The notes under the pieces were generated by a model. It was not told the DNA's origin, ran no database searches, and worked only from the letters and a program-made list of their open reading frames with translations. Shown here one piece after another: positions 45,613 through 55,910 of a stretch of DNA of 64,000 nucleotides. Numbering within the stretch: the first letter of the stretch is position 1; each line of letters opens with the position of its first letter. A program made the position numbers and the translations under genes. Where the stretch lies: the NCBI RefSeq assembly GCF_023205095.1, contig NZ_CP046242.1, positions 3,298,200 through 3,362,199 of the forward strand. The letters are read 5' to 3'. Source of the stretch: Bizionia sp. M204 (lineage in GTDB: Bacteria > Bacteroidota > Bacteroidia > Flavobacteriales > Flavobacteriaceae).

Positions 45613-48261
45613 TTAGTTTATACTGTCTTTTTTCTTCTTATTCTTGTTCAATAAACCACCCAAAATATTCTTAATAGCGGTTTCGGTTGATGGTGTGTTT
45701 GTATTCGTGGAATCTGATTGAACAGCTGTACTGTCCTTTGGTGTTGCACTAGAACTTGATGTGTTACCACTTGCTAACCCACTTAAAAGATCTTTGATGG
45801 CACCGGTGCCTTGATTAATTAATTTTTTCTTTTCAATTTCAATTAATTGCTGTGTTAGCTTGGTGACACTGGATGATAAATCAGTCGAAATTTTAGGGTT
45901 TTTAAAAGTTCCTTTCATATTAGCTGTTACAGGAATGCTAATTTTGTTGACTTCGGGATCGTTAATTTTTCCGATTAAGCGATTAATATCACTTCCTAAA
46001 TATTTTGCAGGTACATCAAACGCCAAATCGTAATTCATGGTTTGATCAAATCCATGACTTCCACCAATGGCAATATCAATATCCTTATATTTTAGCATAA
46101 AAGGCTTAATATTTACTTGACCATCATCAAACGTTAAATTCGTTTTTAAATCATTTAAATCTAATTTATCAAAATCTATAAAATTCAATTGATTATCTAA
46201 AGCATTTAATAAGGGACTGCTTTCAATATTTGTTTTTGTCGCTAATAATTCCGCAAAAGCATTACCCGTAACTGAACTTAAAATAGGTGAAAACGAGCTA
46301 TCTAAATTACCATTTAATACAATATTTGTATTTAATTTTCCTTCAAAAATCTTGGCAATTGGTGCCAATGCTTTTAATAAATCTAATGTGTTGAAGGACT
46401 CCGTAATATCAAATGCATTAGCATTCAATTTTAAATTAAAATTGGGTGTATCTTTTTGGGTGTTAACATCTCCTGAAACGGCTAAAGTACCATCAAATAA
46501 ATTGGTTGTTAAATTATTTAATGTAGCTACTTGATCCTTAATTGCTAGTTTTCCTTTGGTGTTTTTCAGCGTAAGATTGTCATAAATTACAGTATTAACA
46601 TCAGCATTAATGGTGCAATCTAAAAATGCTGGAATTTTAAGAGGAACGCTAGCATCTGTTGTTTTTTTAGTTTCACCTTCCACTTCACCGTCATCAGCCA
46701 CCATAAAGTCGCTTATATTAAAGGTGTTTGATGTCATATTAAAGTTTCCTTGTAGTTTTTTGTCACTTAACAGATAGCCTAATAAATTGGTAATTGTTCC
46801 CGTAGCATTTATATCACTTTGACCAGATTTAGCCTCAAATTTATTCAGCACTACAAGGCCTGTTTGAAAGGTTAAATCTGCATTTGAAATATTAATAGGA
46901 TTTACAATATCTTCAGAAGCATATACAAAGTCACTAACCTGAACGCTACCATTACTTTTTATGCGTTGATAGGCGTTGGTTTCAATGGCGTTCATATCAA
47001 AAGCCGTATTAATCTTGGCTTTTAAAATCCCGCTTAATTCATTGTCCAATTCAATGGGATAGGCTTTAGTAATATTGGCCAGATTTAAAATACCATCAAT
47101 ATAGGCGCTCACCGTCATGTTTTCGGTTAAATTTCGTAGCGTACCAGATGCATTAAATTGGTCATTATCTATTTTAAAATTTAAGGTGCTAATGTCTACG
47201 TATGTGTCTTCAGATTTTCCTGTGGTATTTTTAATGCTGGTGTTAATATTAATATTATCAACACGTTTTGGTAGTTCCGGATATTTAAATGACGCATTAT
47301 TGGATAGGATATTTATGTCCATTTGCGGAACCGTTTCTTCAGAAATCAACCCGTTTATACGACCGGTTAATTTAAAATTACCAGTTGTTTCTACATTGGC
47401 AATGTCTTTGGAATATGTTTTAGGAATAACGGCTAAAAATTCTTTAAAATCAGAGCCTGGATTTTCAAAAGTAATGTCTAATTCTTGACCGTCTTCTAAT
47501 TGTTTGAAGTAACCTTGAAACTCCAAAGGCAATTCATTTATATAAGCTTTATTCTCCTTAAATGTGTATGTGTTGTTCGGTAAATCCAAACCAATTATAG
47601 CGTCTAATTTTAAGGTGTTATTACTTAAATATTCGGTGCTATCCATGTTTAGCGTAACTCGAGCTGACGTTTTTGTATCTAATTCCGAAACATTTCCCGA
47701 AAATGTACCTTGTCCAGAATGATTTAATTCTGTAATATAAAAAATGGTGTTGGCTCCTTCGTCTATATAAGTTAATGCACTATCGTCAATACTATAATCT
47801 TGCACATCTAATGTAAAACTGTTACTGGGCTCTACATCTGCTTGTTTACTATCAGACTCCTTCACAATATCGTAGTTGGTTTGCCCTATTTTATTCGTTT
47901 TTAGGACAATTAAAGCTTCATCAATATTAAATTTATTGATAACTACAGGTCCATCGCTTGGTTTTTTGAAAAGCTCCTTAATGGACATGGTTAATGATAT
48001 CGATTTGATAGACGCTAATTTTTCATCTTTAAAAGGTGCGAAATTGGTAATTTCTAAATCGCTAACATCTACTTGAGCTTGTGGAAAACTTCTAATAAAG
48101 CTTAAATTAATATCGCTAAACTCTACGTTGGCATTCACATTGTTATTAATGGTGTTCTTAACAATGTCCTTAATTTTTCCTTGGAAAACAAAAGGTATAG
48201 CTATCAGTAATAGAATTATAACGAGTAGTGTAATTCCAATAATTTTGAAAACTTTTTTCAT
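45613..48261 (-). CDS. AsmA-like inner-membrane/periplasmic protein
   Basis: An 882-residue protein with one N-terminal membrane helix (about residues 7-27) followed by an AsmA N-terminal motif (SDINLSFIRSFPQAQVDVSDLEI) and a long run of beta-strands ending in an AsmA_2-like domain (about 620-800, with LDLLKALAPIAKIFEGKLNT). The final 60 residues are low-complexity Ser/Thr/Asn and Lys-rich. AsmA-like proteins are bridge-like lipid-transport or barrel-assembly proteins. The gene is isolated from others on its strand. It has no sign of a signal cleavage site. Confidence 0.88.
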   Translation of the reverse strand: MKKVFKIIGITLLVIILLLIAIPFVFQGKIKDIVKNTINNNVNANVEFSDINLSFIRSFPQAQVDVSDLEITNFAPFKDEKLASIKSISLTMSIKELFKKPSDGPVVINKFNIDEALIVLKTNKIGQTNYDIVKESDSKQADVEPSNSFTLDVQDYSIDDSALTYIDEGANTIFYITELNHSGQGTFSGNVSELDTKTSARVTLNMDSTEYLSNNTLKLDAIIGLDLPNNTYTFKENKAYINELPLEFQGYFKQLEDGQELDITFENPGSDFKEFLAVIPKTYSKDIANVETTGNFKLTGRINGLISEETVPQMDINILSNNASFKYPELPKRVDNININTSIKNTTGKSEDTYVDISTLNFKIDNDQFNASGTLRNLTENMTVSAYIDGILNLANITKAYPIELDNELSGILKAKINTAFDMNAIETNAYQRIKSNGSVQVSDFVYASEDIVNPINISNADLTFQTGLVVLNKFEAKSGQSDINATGTITNLLGYLLSDKKLQGNFNMTSNTFNISDFMVADDGEVEGETKKTTDASVPLKIPAFLDCTINADVNTVIYDNLTLKNTKGKLAIKDQVATLNNLTTNLFDGTLAVSGDVNTQKDTPNFNLKLNANAFDITESFNTLDLLKALAPIAKIFEGKLNTNIVLNGNLDSSFSPILSSVTGNAFAELLATKTNIESSPLLNALDNQLNFIDFDKLDLNDLKTNLTFDDGQVNIKPFMLKYKDIDIAIGGSHGFDQTMNYDLAFDVPAKYLGSDINRLIGKINDPEVNKISIPVTANMKGTFKNPKISTDLSSSVTKLTQQLIEIEKKKLINQGTGAIKDLLSGLASGNTSSSSATPKDSTAVQSDSTNTNTPSTETAIKNILGGLLNKNKKKKDSIN

Positions 48262-48605
48262 AAAAATTTTTAAGTGATGGGTTTGTAAGGATATACGTAT
48301 AAATTATATGAAAGGTTGCTGAAAACCAAAAGTTTAATATAATTTTAATACTTATAGTGGCTTTTTTGCTGGCCTTGAAAAATAATTCATGCTAGGACAA
48401 AGATACATCCAAATTTAAATAGAACATATTCCTATTGCTATATAAATTGACGCAATACATATTAAAATTGACATGGTGAAGCGAGTTTAGAGACGTAAAA
48501 ATTTACAGTCCTCATCTAATCTTTTAACATCAGGAATTTTTGTGAATAAAAAGGTGTGGCAATTTTAAACTTTTAGAATTTCTTTTAGTTATTTTGGCAT
48601 CTATT
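48262..48605. other. Intergenic region, divergent promoters expected
   Basis: About 340 bases between the divergent AsmA-like and folK-kinase genes. I see no ORF on either strand and no strong hairpin. A TTATTTTGGC stretch near 48590 resembles a -7 box one base short of consensus. Otherwise nothing recognisable. Confidence 0.5.
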
Positions 48606-49751
48606 ATGACCCAACCAAACACCGTTTACATATCATTAGGAAGTAATCAAGGCGACCGTTTAAAGCACTTGCAAGACGCAGTAGATGTAATTTACAAACG
48701 TGTGGGTAAGGTGCAGATGATTGCTAAAGTTTATAATACACCTGCTTTAGGTTTTGAAGGCCCTGATTTTTTAAATACCTGTATCATTGTTAAAACGGAT
48801 TATTCGGTTGAAACGGTTTTGGAAGATTTACAACGGATAGAAACAGAAATGGGACGCGTTCGAACAGAAAACGCAGCCTATGAATCCCGAAGTATTGATT
48901 TGGATATCTTGCTTTATAACGACGCCATAATTCATACCCCAACTTTAATGGTTCCGCATCCACAAATGGCTAACAGACGTTTTGTATTGCAACCATTGCA
49001 TGATATTGCCTTAAAAGAAAAACACCCAACCTTACATAAAACCATTGCTGAACTATTGGAGATTTGCGAAGATAAAAGTACGATAGAACCTATTAATATC
49101 TGGTTAAAAAACCCGAGTAAAAAATATAACCTTTCCAACTATAATTACATTGCTATTGAAGGAAATATAGGTGCTGGAAAAACGAGTTTGGCCACGATGA
49201 TTTCAACTGATTTTAATGCGAAATTGGTTTTGGAGCGTTTTGCCGATAATCCGTTTTTGCCCAAGTTTTATGAAGATGCTAAACGGTATGCATTTACGTT
49301 AGAAATGAGTTTCCTAGCCGATAGATATCAGCAAATTAGTGACGACTTATCGCAATTAGATTTATTTAAAGATTTTATAGTTAGCGATTATGATATTTAT
49401 AAATCCTTGATTTTTTCGAAAATCACCCTTCCAGAAGATGAATTCAAGCTATATAGACGTTTGTTTTATTTAATGTATAAAGATATTGCCAAACCTGAAT
49501 TGTATATTTATCTCTATCAAAATACACAGCGACTTCAAGAAAACATCAGAAAGCGTGGACGTGATTATGAGCAAAATATTCAGGATGATTATCTGGAGAA
49601 AATTAATGCAGGCTATTTAAATTTCTTAAAAAATCAAGAAGAATTGAATGTGAAGATTATTGATATTTCCAATCGGGATTTTGTAAATAGTCGTGAGGAT
49701 TATTTATGGATTTTGAATGAAATTGCTTCCGTGGTGCCGAAAGTAGACTAA
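48606..49751 (+). CDS. folK: Bifunctional FolK (HPPK) - deoxynucleoside kinase fusion
   Basis: A 381-residue two-domain enzyme from the ATG at 48606; the in-frame TTG at 48594 overlaps a -7-like box and is less likely. Residues 1-155 are 2-amino-4-hydroxy-6-hydroxymethyldihydropteridine pyrophosphokinase (VYISLGSNQGDRLKHL, SIDLDILLYND, VPHPQMANRRFVLQPL), a folate-pathway enzyme. Residues about 175-381 are a deoxynucleoside kinase with P-loop EGNIGAGKTS, the lid RKRGRDYEQNIQ and the usual ERF motif. The domains join within one frame with no stop. This fusion is known in Bacteroidota. Confidence 0.93.
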   Translation: MTQPNTVYISLGSNQGDRLKHLQDAVDVIYKRVGKVQMIAKVYNTPALGFEGPDFLNTCIIVKTDYSVETVLEDLQRIETEMGRVRTENAAYESRSIDLDILLYNDAIIHTPTLMVPHPQMANRRFVLQPLHDIALKEKHPTLHKTIAELLEICEDKSTIEPINIWLKNPSKKYNLSNYNYIAIEGNIGAGKTSLATMISTDFNAKLVLERFADNPFLPKFYEDAKRYAFTLEMSFLADRYQQISDDLSQLDLFKDFIVSDYDIYKSLIFSKITLPEDEFKLYRRLFYLMYKDIAKPELYIYLYQNTQRLQENIRKRGRDYEQNIQDDYLEKINAGYLNFLKNQEELNVKIIDISNRDFVNSREDYLWILNEIASVVPKVD

Positions 49752-49783
49752 TAGCTTCTGTATAAAGTGTGGTTATCTTAAAA

Positions 49784-49909
49784 GAGATTCTGCGCTACGC
49801 TCTGAATGACATTTTGATGAGTAATATGAACTATGTCATGCGGAAAAACCTATGAATGAAACAACTTTTTTCTATAATAATGAGATTTTCCATTGCGCTC
49901 TGAATGACA
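49784..49909. repeat. Two imperfect 28-base direct repeats
   Basis: GAGATTCTGCGCTACGCTCT at 49784 and GAGATTTTCCATTGCGCTCT at 49882 both continue GAATGACA. The copies differ at a handful of positions and lie about 98 bases apart in an intergenic gap. They resemble a short dispersed repeat seen between genes of many bacteria. Confidence 0.55.
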
Positions 49910-49947
49910 CGATTATATCATGAAGTAACACGCTAAACGCTAAAAAA

Positions 49948-50427
49948 ATGGACTACCAAAAAGTAACAACCAAAGATATATTAATTATTGGTAATAAATC
50001 CGAATTGTCTTTCTTGACCAATGTCGAAGGAACAGGGAGTTTAGCAAGACAATTTATGCCGCGATTACAGGAAATTACCAATCGGGTTGGAACCTATAGT
50101 TTTTCTATTCAGAAGTATAATACCTTCGATATAAAAACCATGACGCCCGAAACCCGTTTTGAAAAGTGGATAGGTGTTGCCGTATCAGACCTAAATTCAA
50201 TTCCAGAAAATATGGAATCGTTAATTATTCCAGGAGGCGATTTTTTGGTGTTTCCATTTCAAGGTTCTGTGTCCAATTTTATAGAATTTTGGCAACAACT
50301 CCATAACGAATGGTTGCCAAATTCAATATATCAATTAGATAACAGACCACATTTTGAAAAACTTCCAGCTGGTTATAATCCAATGCGTGTTGACAACCAA
50401 GAGGAAATTTGGATACCTATTAAATAA
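49948..50427 (+). CDS. GyrI-like (AraC effector-binding) small-molecule-binding domain protein
   Basis: A 159-residue stand-alone effector-binding domain. The strand pattern KWIGVAVSDLNSIPENMESLIIPGGDFLVFPFQG (split) and the C-terminal RPHFEKLPAGYNPMRVDNQEEIWIPI match SOUL/GyrI-like folds that bind small ligands. There is no DNA-binding domain. The 196-base gap before it holds the short direct repeats. It converges with the next gene, six bases away. Confidence 0.85.
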   Translation: MDYQKVTTKDILIIGNKSELSFLTNVEGTGSLARQFMPRLQEITNRVGTYSFSIQKYNTFDIKTMTPETRFEKWIGVAVSDLNSIPENMESLIIPGGDFLVFPFQGSVSNFIEFWQQLHNEWLPNSIYQLDNRPHFEKLPAGYNPMRVDNQEEIWIPIK

Positions 50428-50433
50428 GATGTT

Positions 50434-51267
50434 TTAGCATCCATCAGCCAAGCCAAACGACAACACAAGCACATCTTCCATGATTTCATTATTAGCATTT
50501 TTGGCAGGAATCCAACTTCCAGGAATTTGCTTTACCAGTTCTATAAGGTTGGTGTCTATTTCAGGGTAATTGGTGGTTCTATCAAGCGTTATATTAGTAA
50601 TGGTGCCATTTTTAGTAATGGTAAAGGATACTTTTACAGCCTGGATTTTTTTTGCATCTATAAAATATGTGTTTTCTAGTTTGTTGGCTTCAATATAGGT
50701 CATTAATGCTTTATAGCCATCTGCATATGTTGCTTTAGTCTCTGGAACAACGGTGTAATGTGGTCCAAAATGAGGCGCTTCATTTTCGTAAATCATCGCG
50801 TTTGCTTTGATGTAGTTCACACGAAATAAAAAGTGTTCTGAATAATCCATAGATTTTAGTAAATCCTTTTGAGAGTCACTCAATGCTTCCGAATCTCCAT
50901 AGGCACGAATCTCCGTTTGCCTATCATTTTTAATTAGGATAACTTCTGTACTATTTATATGTGCTATGTTTCGTGAATCTTTCTCTGGAATGAAATCATG
51001 AATGGTGGTTGCCTTGGTCATGTTACTTTTTGTAATGGATTCAAAACGACTATCAATATTATATGCAAACACTAATGGTTTATTAGCGTCACGCTTTAAA
51101 GCAGGTTCCGTTTCTGGAATTTCTTCTTGTACAGATTCCTTGACGGTTTCATGTATAGCAACAAGATCGGTTTGGTCTAATGTGTCTTGATTCCAATTTA
51201 TAAAACTAAAAGCTCCAAGACTTAAAAGGACTAAAGCAATACTGAATAGGGGGAGACGTTTTTTCAT
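50434..51267 (-). CDS. Anchored protein with TonB-C-like domain
   Basis: A 277-residue protein with an N-terminal membrane segment (about 5-22) and a mixed, unrecognised middle. The C-terminal 70 residues (VSFTITKNGTITNITLDRTT through VLVLSFGLADGC) read as a TonB C-terminal-like domain, with the usual strand-Gly-x-Ile pattern and the PEIDTNLIELVKQIPGSW helix. There is no polyproline linker. It may be a TonB-related protein without ExbBD coupling; the role is unknown. Confidence 0.75.
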   Translation of the reverse strand: MKKRLPLFSIALVLLSLGAFSFINWNQDTLDQTDLVAIHETVKESVQEEIPETEPALKRDANKPLVFAYNIDSRFESITKSNMTKATTIHDFIPEKDSRNIAHINSTEVILIKNDRQTEIRAYGDSEALSDSQKDLLKSMDYSEHFLFRVNYIKANAMIYENEAPHFGPHYTVVPETKATYADGYKALMTYIEANKLENTYFIDAKKIQAVKVSFTITKNGTITNITLDRTTNYPEIDTNLIELVKQIPGSWIPAKNANNEIMEDVLVLSFGLADGC

Positions 51268-51475
51268 GATTTATTTAATTTGTTTTCCAAATGTAGATCA
51301 TGACCAAGCTTTATCACGAATTATAAATGTAAAAAAAGTGTCAAATTTGTGTGAATTGGTTGTAGTTATTAAGCTTAAAAGAAGTCTCTATCCTTTATTG
51401 GTGTAATCAGAAATCGTTAAAATGTATAATATGTTTTAAGAGATAAATATCGTTTGCAATAAAAGTTAAATGCAC

Positions 51476-51898
51476 TTATTTAAGCCAACCCTTCTTTTTA
51501 GCTTTCCTACTATATACATAAAGAAAACCAGCAACTAAAATTACCAGTAAGGGAATAATAATAGAAAATACAATGGATTGTTTTTTAATATCAAAAACCA
51601 ATAACCAATACAATTCTATAGAAATCAAGGTAACTAATGCTATAGCAAAAAATGTAACTGCAATTTTTTTTCTCATAAAAAGCATAAAGCTTCCTAGCAT
51701 TTCAGAAAACAGTGCAATTAAAAACACAATGCCATACCAAAACGGTAATGATTGGATTCTTTCAAATTCTTCAATCGTAGAATTTTCCTGTAGGAAATCT
51801 AATTCAATGGAACTAAAATAAATCTCAAGGAGGTTCCATACAATAGAAAAAATAGCGACTACCCAAAAGGAAGTTGGTGGTTTAACGTTTTTTATCAT
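51476..51898 (-). CDS. Small four-helix membrane protein
   Basis: A 140-residue protein with four predicted helices (about 9-26, 51-68, 76-98 and 107-127) and a basic tail (SRKAKKKGWLK). I do not recognise a named family, though similar flavobacterial proteins are sometimes labelled sugar transporter without evidence. It is isolated from its neighbours by about 200-base gaps. Confidence 0.75.
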   Translation of the reverse strand: MIKNVKPPTSFWVVAIFSIVWNLLEIYFSSIELDFLQENSTIEEFERIQSLPFWYGIVFLIALFSEMLGSFMLFMRKKIAVTFFAIALVTLISIELYWLLVFDIKKQSIVFSIIIPLLVILVAGFLYVYSRKAKKKGWLK

Positions 51899-52126
51899 AA
51901 CCTACAATTATAATTCTGTAAGTAAGATAGGGAATTATGTTGTGTTTTGTTAGTATTACGTCAGATTCTAAATATAAAAAAGAAATATTTATAGCTGTGA
52001 CATAGGTTTCAGTGGCTGGTTTTTTACTAAAAAAAGGCCAAGCGCTAATATTTTGTTCTATTATAAGTGTTTACTAAACAATAGCAGATGTTTGAATTCA
52101 AATAAATTGTTTTTGAAACTGCTTAT

Positions 52127-52660
52127 TTAATATTTTTTCATTTTACTAAACACATCCCATATAACCAAACCACAACTCACAGAAATATTTAAGGAGTGCT
52201 TGGTGCCAAATTGTGGAATTTCTAAAACCACATCACTCGCATTTACCACTTGCTGCGCAACACCTTTTACTTCATTGCCAAAAACGAGTGCATATCTGGT
52301 GTCGGGTTTCGGGTTGAAATTGTGCAACATGGTGGCATTTTCAGCTTGTTCAATGGCGCAGATTTGCACATTTTCATTTTGCAATTTGGAAATCACATCT
52401 AGCGTGTTTTCGGCATATTCCCAAGCAACCGTATCGGTACTTCCTAAAGCGGTTTTATGAATATCTTTATGTGGTGGTTGTGCGGTAATGCCACACAAGT
52501 AAATTTTTTCAATTAGAAAGGCATCAGCAGTTCTAAAAACAGAACCTATATTATTCAGACTTCTAATATTATCTAAAATAATAATAATAGGTGTTTTTTT
52601 GGTGTCTTTAAATTCGTCAACACTCAATCGGTCTAACTCGCTATTTTTTAACTTTCGCAT
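52127..52660 (-). CDS. TrmH/SpoU family RNA methyltransferase
   Basis: A 177-residue SPOUT methyltransferase. Motif 1 is NNIGSVFRTADAF (near 38), motif 2 FGNEVKGVAQQV (near 128), motif 3 IPQFGTKHSLNISVSCGLVIWDV (near 150). This short form lacks the N-terminal extension of RlmB. Candidate substrates include tRNA Gm18 or rRNA; the sequence does not decide. Confidence 0.92.
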   Translation of the reverse strand: MRKLKNSELDRLSVDEFKDTKKTPIIIILDNIRSLNNIGSVFRTADAFLIEKIYLCGITAQPPHKDIHKTALGSTDTVAWEYAENTLDVISKLQNENVQICAIEQAENATMLHNFNPKPDTRYALVFGNEVKGVAQQVVNASDVVLEIPQFGTKHSLNISVSCGLVIWDVFSKMKKY

Positions 52661-52781
52661 ATTTTATTTTGTGATAATTGTAAATAACTTATAGAAACTT
52701 GGCTTTAAAAACCTTAAATAAATAAGTACTTTAGCAATCCTATAACTTGGGCAAAAGTAACACATAAAAATTAGTTAAACG

Positions 52782-55397
52782 TTGGCAAAAAAAGCAAAAA
52801 AGGAAACACCGTTAATGAAACAGTATAATGCTATCAAGGTGAAATATCCTGATGCTTTATTATTATTTCGTGTGGGCGATTTTTATGAAACCTTTGGAGA
52901 GGATGCCATTAAAACGGCTGGGATTCTCGGGATCATACTAACCAAACGTGGTGCAGGAAGCGAAAGCGAAATAGAATTAGCCGGCTTTCCACACCATTCC
53001 TTAAACACCTATTTACCTAAACTGGTAAAAGCTGGCGAGCGTGTGGCTATTTGTGATCAGCTTGAAGACCCAAAACTCACCAAAAATATTGTAAAACGTG
53101 GTGTTACAGAATTGGTAACGCCAGGTGTAGCTTTAAATGATGAGGTGCTAAAATCCAAATCCAATAACTTTTTATGTTCCGTGTATTTTGGGAAACTACA
53201 TATTGGTATTTCGTTTTTAGATATTTCTACAGGCGAATTTTTAACCTCTCAAGGAAATGCCGAGTATATTGATAAATTACTTCAGAATTTTAATCCAAGT
53301 GAAATATTAGTTTCTAAACAAAAGCGCATGCTTTTTAATGACACTTTTGGTCCTGATTTTCATACGTATTATCTAGAGGATTGGGTATATCAAACCGATT
53401 ATACTCATGAAACACTTATAAAACATTTCGATACTAAAACGTTAAAAGGTTTTGGTATAGAAGATTTAAATGAAGGGATTATTGCTTCGGGTGCCATTTT
53501 GCATTACCTAGCCGAAACCCAACACAATAAATTACAACACATAACGGCTATTAGTAGGATTGCCGAAAATGATTATGTGTGGATGGACCGGTTTACCATG
53601 AGAAATCTGGAGCTATATCATTCTACCAACACTAATGCGGTTACGTTATTGCAGGTTATTGATAAAACCATTTCCCCAATGGGAGGACGGTTATTAAAAC
53701 GCTGGTTAGCATTGCCATTAAAGGATGTGGCTAAAATTAAGCAACGTCATGAGGTGGTTGATTTTTTGAGTAACAATAAACCCATTCTACATAAAATACA
53801 AAACCATATCAAGCAAATTGGCGATTTAGAACGACTGATTTCAAAAATTGCGACAAGTAAAGTAAATCCTCGAGAGGTTATTCAACTTAAAAATTCTTTA
53901 GAAGCTATTGTGCCAATTAAAGAAATAGCGTCAAGTTGTAATAATGATGCTTTGAAAGTCATTGGAGATACACTTCAAAGTTGTGAGGTGTTGCGCCATA
54001 AAATTTCCGAAACCTTAAATGAAGATGCACCTGTAAATGTGCTAAAAGGTTTTACTATTGCCAACGGTTTTTCGGAAGAGTTGGATGAGCTTCGTGGTTT
54101 GTCTAAATCAGGGAAGAGTTATTTAGATAACATGCTAAAACGTGAAAGTGAACGTACTGGAATTACCTCACTTAAAATAGCATCTAATAACGTGTTTGGT
54201 TACTATATTGAAGTCCGTAATACACATAAAGACAAAGTTCCTGAAGAATGGATTCGGAAACAAACATTAGTAAATGCGGAGCGTTATATAACCGAAGAAC
54301 TCAAAGAATACGAAAGTAAAATTTTAGGGGCGGAAGAACGAATTTTAGCCATTGAGCAACAGCTGTTTGCCGATTTAATCCAATGGATGACACAGTATAT
54401 TAAACCGGTTCAACAGAATGCCTTTTTAATTGGACAGTTAGATTGTCTTTGTGGTTTTGCACAACTGGCAATGGATAATGATTATGTGTATCCTGTAATT
54501 GATGATTCTTTCGAATTAGAAATAAAAGACGGTCGTCATCCAGTCATTGAAAAACAACTACCACCAAGTGAAGCCTATATTGCTAACGATGTGTATTTGG
54601 ATCGTGATAAGCAACAAATGATTATGATTACAGGACCCAATATGTCTGGTAAATCGGCAATTTTACGTCAAACGGCACTTATTGTTTTGTTAGCACAAAC
54701 GGGAAGTTTTGTTCCAGCAAAAGCGGCCAGAATTGGTTTAGTGGATAAGATTTTTACGCGTGTTGGCGCTTCAGATAATATTTCTATGGGTGAATCAACC
54801 TTTATGGTTGAAATGAATGAGACAGCTTCCATTTTAAATAACCTATCAGAACGTAGTTTGGTGTTGTTAGATGAAATTGGTCGAGGCACGAGCACCTATG
54901 ATGGCATTTCCATAGCTTGGGCCATTAGTGAATACCTGCATGAACATCCTGCGAAAGCAAAAACCTTATTCGCAACGCATTATCATGAGTTAAATGAAAT
55001 GACTGAAACATTTGAAAGGATTAAGAATTATAATGTTTCGGTAAAAGAATTGAAAGACAATGTTTTGTTTTTACGAAAACTGGTTCCAGGAGGTAGTGAG
55101 CATAGTTTTGGAATTCATGTAGCAAAAATGGCAGGGATGCCACAACAAGTTTTACATCGAGCAAATAAGATCTTAAAGAAGCTTGAAAAATCACATTCTA
55201 GCGAAGAATTGACAGATAAAGTGAAAAGTTTGAAAGATGATGAGATGCAATTGAGTTTTTTCAATTTAGACGATCCCTTATTAGAAAATATCAAAGAAGA
55301 AATTTTACATATTGATATTGACACACTTACGCCTGTAGAAGCGCTCATGAAACTGAACGAAATTAAGCGCATGTTGCTCAAGAAAAAGCAGGCTTAA
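52782..55397 (+). CDS. mutS: DNA mismatch repair protein MutS
   Basis: MutS recognises base mismatches. The 871-residue protein starts at a TTG (52782) and has the mismatch-contacting F-x-E in [11 protein letters not shown] (near 37-39), the Walker A loop [13 protein letters not shown] (near 623), Walker [17 protein letters not shown] and signature THYHELNEM. Length and order match MutS, not MutS2. The start TTG is supported by the immediate [15 protein letters not shown]-terminus. It is divergent from the SpoU methyltransferase. Confidence 0.96.
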   Translation: MAKKAKKETPLMKQYNAIKVKYPDALLLFRVGDFYETFGEDAIKTAGILGIILTKRGAGSESEIELAGFPHHSLNTYLPKLVKAGERVAICDQLEDPKLTKNIVKRGVTELVTPGVALNDEVLKSKSNNFLCSVYFGKLHIGISFLDISTGEFLTSQGNAEYIDKLLQNFNPSEILVSKQKRMLFNDTFGPDFHTYYLEDWVYQTDYTHETLIKHFDTKTLKGFGIEDLNEGIIASGAILHYLAETQHNKLQHITAISRIAENDYVWMDRFTMRNLELYHSTNTNAVTLLQVIDKTISPMGGRLLKRWLALPLKDVAKIKQRHEVVDFLSNNKPILHKIQNHIKQIGDLERLISKIATSKVNPREVIQLKNSLEAIVPIKEIASSCNNDALKVIGDTLQSCEVLRHKISETLNEDAPVNVLKGFTIANGFSEELDELRGLSKSGKSYLDNMLKRESERTGITSLKIASNNVFGYYIEVRNTHKDKVPEEWIRKQTLVNAERYITEELKEYESKILGAEERILAIEQQLFADLIQWMTQYIKPVQQNAFLIGQLDCLCGFAQLAMDNDYVYPVIDDSFELEIKDGRHPVIEKQLPPSEAYIANDVYLDRDKQQMIMITGPNMSGKSAILRQTALIVLLAQTGSFVPAKAARIGLVDKIFTRVGASDNISMGESTFMVEMNETASILNNLSERSLVLLDEIGRGTSTYDGISIAWAISEYLHEHPAKAKTLFATHYHELNEMTETFERIKNYNVSVKELKDNVLFLRKLVPGGSEHSFGIHVAKMAGMPQQVLHRANKILKKLEKSHSSEELTDKVKSLKDDEMQLSFFNLDDPLLENIKEEILHIDIDTLTPVEALMKLNEIKRMLLKKKQA

Positions 55398-55515
55398 AAT
55401 AAATTGCATTATTTTTCAAAAAAGGCTTTGCAATTCATATAAATATTTTAAATTTGCAACCGCAATAAGCAATATTGCACGCTTACTTCATGTAGGCACG
55501 TTCATTAAAAAATTT

Positions 55516-55587
55516 GCGAAAGTAGCTCAGGGGTAGAGCATCACCTTGCCAAGGTGGAGGTCGCGGGTTCAAATCCCGTCTTTCGCT
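55516..55587 (+). tRNA. tRNA-Gly (anticodon GCC)
   Basis: A 72-base cloverleaf: acceptor GCGAAAG (55516-55522) with CTTTCGC (55580-55586), T discriminator at 55587, anticodon loop TTGCCAA in a TCACC/GGTGG stem, and TΨC arm GCGGGTTCAAATCCCGT. The 3' CCA is not encoded. It is followed 30 bases later by tRNA-Leu. Confidence 0.97.
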
Positions 55588-55617
55588 CTGAAAACTTTTT
55601 TAAAGATAAATTCCAAT

Positions 55618-55701
55618 GCTGAAGTGGTGGAATTGGTAGACACGTTGGACTTAAAATCCAATGTCCATTAGGACGTACGGGTTCAAGTCCCGTCTTCAGT
55701 A
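55618..55701 (+). tRNA. tRNA-Leu (anticodon TAA)
   Basis: An 84-base class II tRNA. Acceptor GCTGAAG (55618-55624) pairs with CTTCAGT (55694-55700) with one G-T at the end; A discriminator at 55701. The anticodon stem TTGGA/TCCAA encloses a CTTAAAA loop (anticodon TAA). The long variable arm TGTCCATTAGGACGT and the TΨC loop GGTTCAAGTCC are present. CCA is not encoded. Confidence 0.97.
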
Positions 55702-55707
55702 CAGATG

Positions 55708-55738
55708 AAAAGCCGAAACGAAAGTTTCGGCTTTTTTG
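55708..55738 (+). terminator. Terminator of the tRNA operon
   Basis: A twelve-base stem (AAAAGCCGAAAC at 55708-55719 and GTTTCGGCTTTT at 55724-55735) with a GAAA tetraloop lies seven bases after tRNA-Leu and extends into a T-run. Confidence 0.88.
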
Positions 55739-55791
55739 TTTTAAAAATTTGCGAAAGCACGCTTTCAAGCATATTTTAAAACAAAAAAGAG

Positions 55792-55818
55792 CAATCCACA
55801 CTTTTGGATTGGTTTTTC
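55792..55818. terminator. Likely terminator for minus-strand small genes
   Basis: CAATCCA (55792-55798) pairs with TGGATTG (55805-55811) around a six-base loop; an A-tract before it and a T-tract after it allow action from either side. It lies about 100 bases after the stop of the minus-strand gene at 55911. Confidence 0.6.
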
Positions 55819-55910
55819 TCAAGATGTTGATATTGGGACTCGATGCAGTCAATTCCTAGTATTTTAAGTAGTATAATCCATTTTTGCATGGCAGGATCAA
55901 TTTAAAGATA

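Noticed and set aside
55541..55852. 103-codon minus-strand frame over the tRNA pair
   Set aside because: It runs antisense through tRNA-Gly and tRNA-Leu and reads FEPATSTLAR and GLEPVRPNG, the classic false proteins produced by tRNA antisense translation.
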